Program-made: the position numbers and the translations under genes | NCBI RefSeq assembly: GCF_009604455.1 | Contig: NZ_WEGL01000002.1 | Location: 186,001-250,000, forward strand | Source: Streptomyces sp. RB17 | GTDB lineage: Bacteria; Actinomycetota; Actinomycetes; Streptomycetales; Streptomycetaceae | Length of the DNA: 64,000 bases | Reading direction: 5' to 3' | Shown here: in pieces, positions 63,997-64,000 of the stretch | How the letters are laid out: every line of letters starts with the position of its first letter | Position numbering within the stretch: position 1 is the stretch's first letter | The notes under the pieces: model-generated | What the model was told of the DNA's origin: nothing | Seen by the model: only the letters and a program-made list of their open reading frames with translations | Database searches by the model: none

Positions 63997-64000
63997 GAGG

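Overview
This is a high-GC actinobacterial chromosome segment, almost certainly Streptomyces. The evidence is strong G/C bias at third codon positions, frequent GTG starts, ATGA/TGATG-coupled operons, a conservon (cvnABCD), DUF574-type methyltransferases, many XRE/TetR/GntR/LysR regulators, and a typical Streptomyces GC-rich extragenic repeat. No plasmid, phage, CRISPR or rRNA sequence was seen. Functions are assigned from motifs and recalled family knowledge; no database search was run.

Layout. (1) 1-5.4 kb is the 3' end of a hopanoid-type isoprenoid cluster: partial ispG, a second-type dxs and a class III aminotransferase (HpnO-like). It is followed by an XRE/cupin regulator with a striking double operator and a coupled 40-residue membrane peptide. 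(2) 5.4-9.5 kb holds a tyrosine phosphatase, a GH36 alpha-galactosidase and an SGNH hydrolase. (3) 9.6-16.2 kb starts with a 175-bp MITE-like element. Next is a TetR-controlled 2-oxo-acid/amino-acid catabolic cluster (acyl-CoA dehydrogenase, TPP-dependent decarboxylase-like enzyme, Glu/Leu-type dehydrogenase). Its convergent permease and CoA-ligase genes are both broken and fused by a deletion. Three related TetR-type dyads tie the cluster together. (4) 16.3-17.5 kb is a metallo-beta-lactamase-fold hydrolase. (5) 17.8-22.4 kb is a conservon: kinase-like CvnA with His/Met pentapeptide repeats, CvnB, CvnC, GTPase CvnD and a GAF protein. (6) 22.6-28.7 kb has threonine degradation (tdh-kbl) with a LysR gene, then an XRE/cupin regulator, a GNAT, a YjbR-like protein and an MFS exporter. 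(7) 28.9-30.6 kb is a split transketolase whose promoter carries a near-canonical SoxR/MerR box, followed by tRNA-Pro(GGG).

(8) 30.8-39.8 kb has a COG4705 membrane protein, a NUDIX-like protein, a FluG-like amidohydrolase plus glutamine-synthetase-like pair, two DUF574 methyltransferases around a HAD phosphatase, an endonuclease-III-like protein, DUF3140 and a lysophospholipase-like hydrolase. (9) 39.9-47.2 kb has thiolase plus acyl-CoA synthetase, a TauE exporter, a HAD-IIA phosphatase, cobK and cobF, small proteins, and a second identical tRNA-Pro(GGG). (10) 47.2-50.2 kb has a damaged MASE1 gene and a frameshifted GAF-SpoIIE phosphatase. (11) 50.2-55.4 kb is a GH42 beta-galactosidase operon with an ABC sugar importer lacking its own ATPase. 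(12) 55.8-64 kb is a GntR-regulated cyclitol/sugar cluster: an RbsABC-type importer, a TIM-barrel isomerase, an IolG-like dehydrogenase, an SDR and a phytanoyl-CoA-dioxygenase-family enzyme.

The most notable signals are the SoxR-like box on a leaderless transketolase operon, the His/Met repeat tail of CvnA, the three-site TetR regulon beside a deletion-fused gene pair, the double TTGCC-N5-GGCAA operator, the MITE, and the dioxygenase-containing cyclitol cluster.
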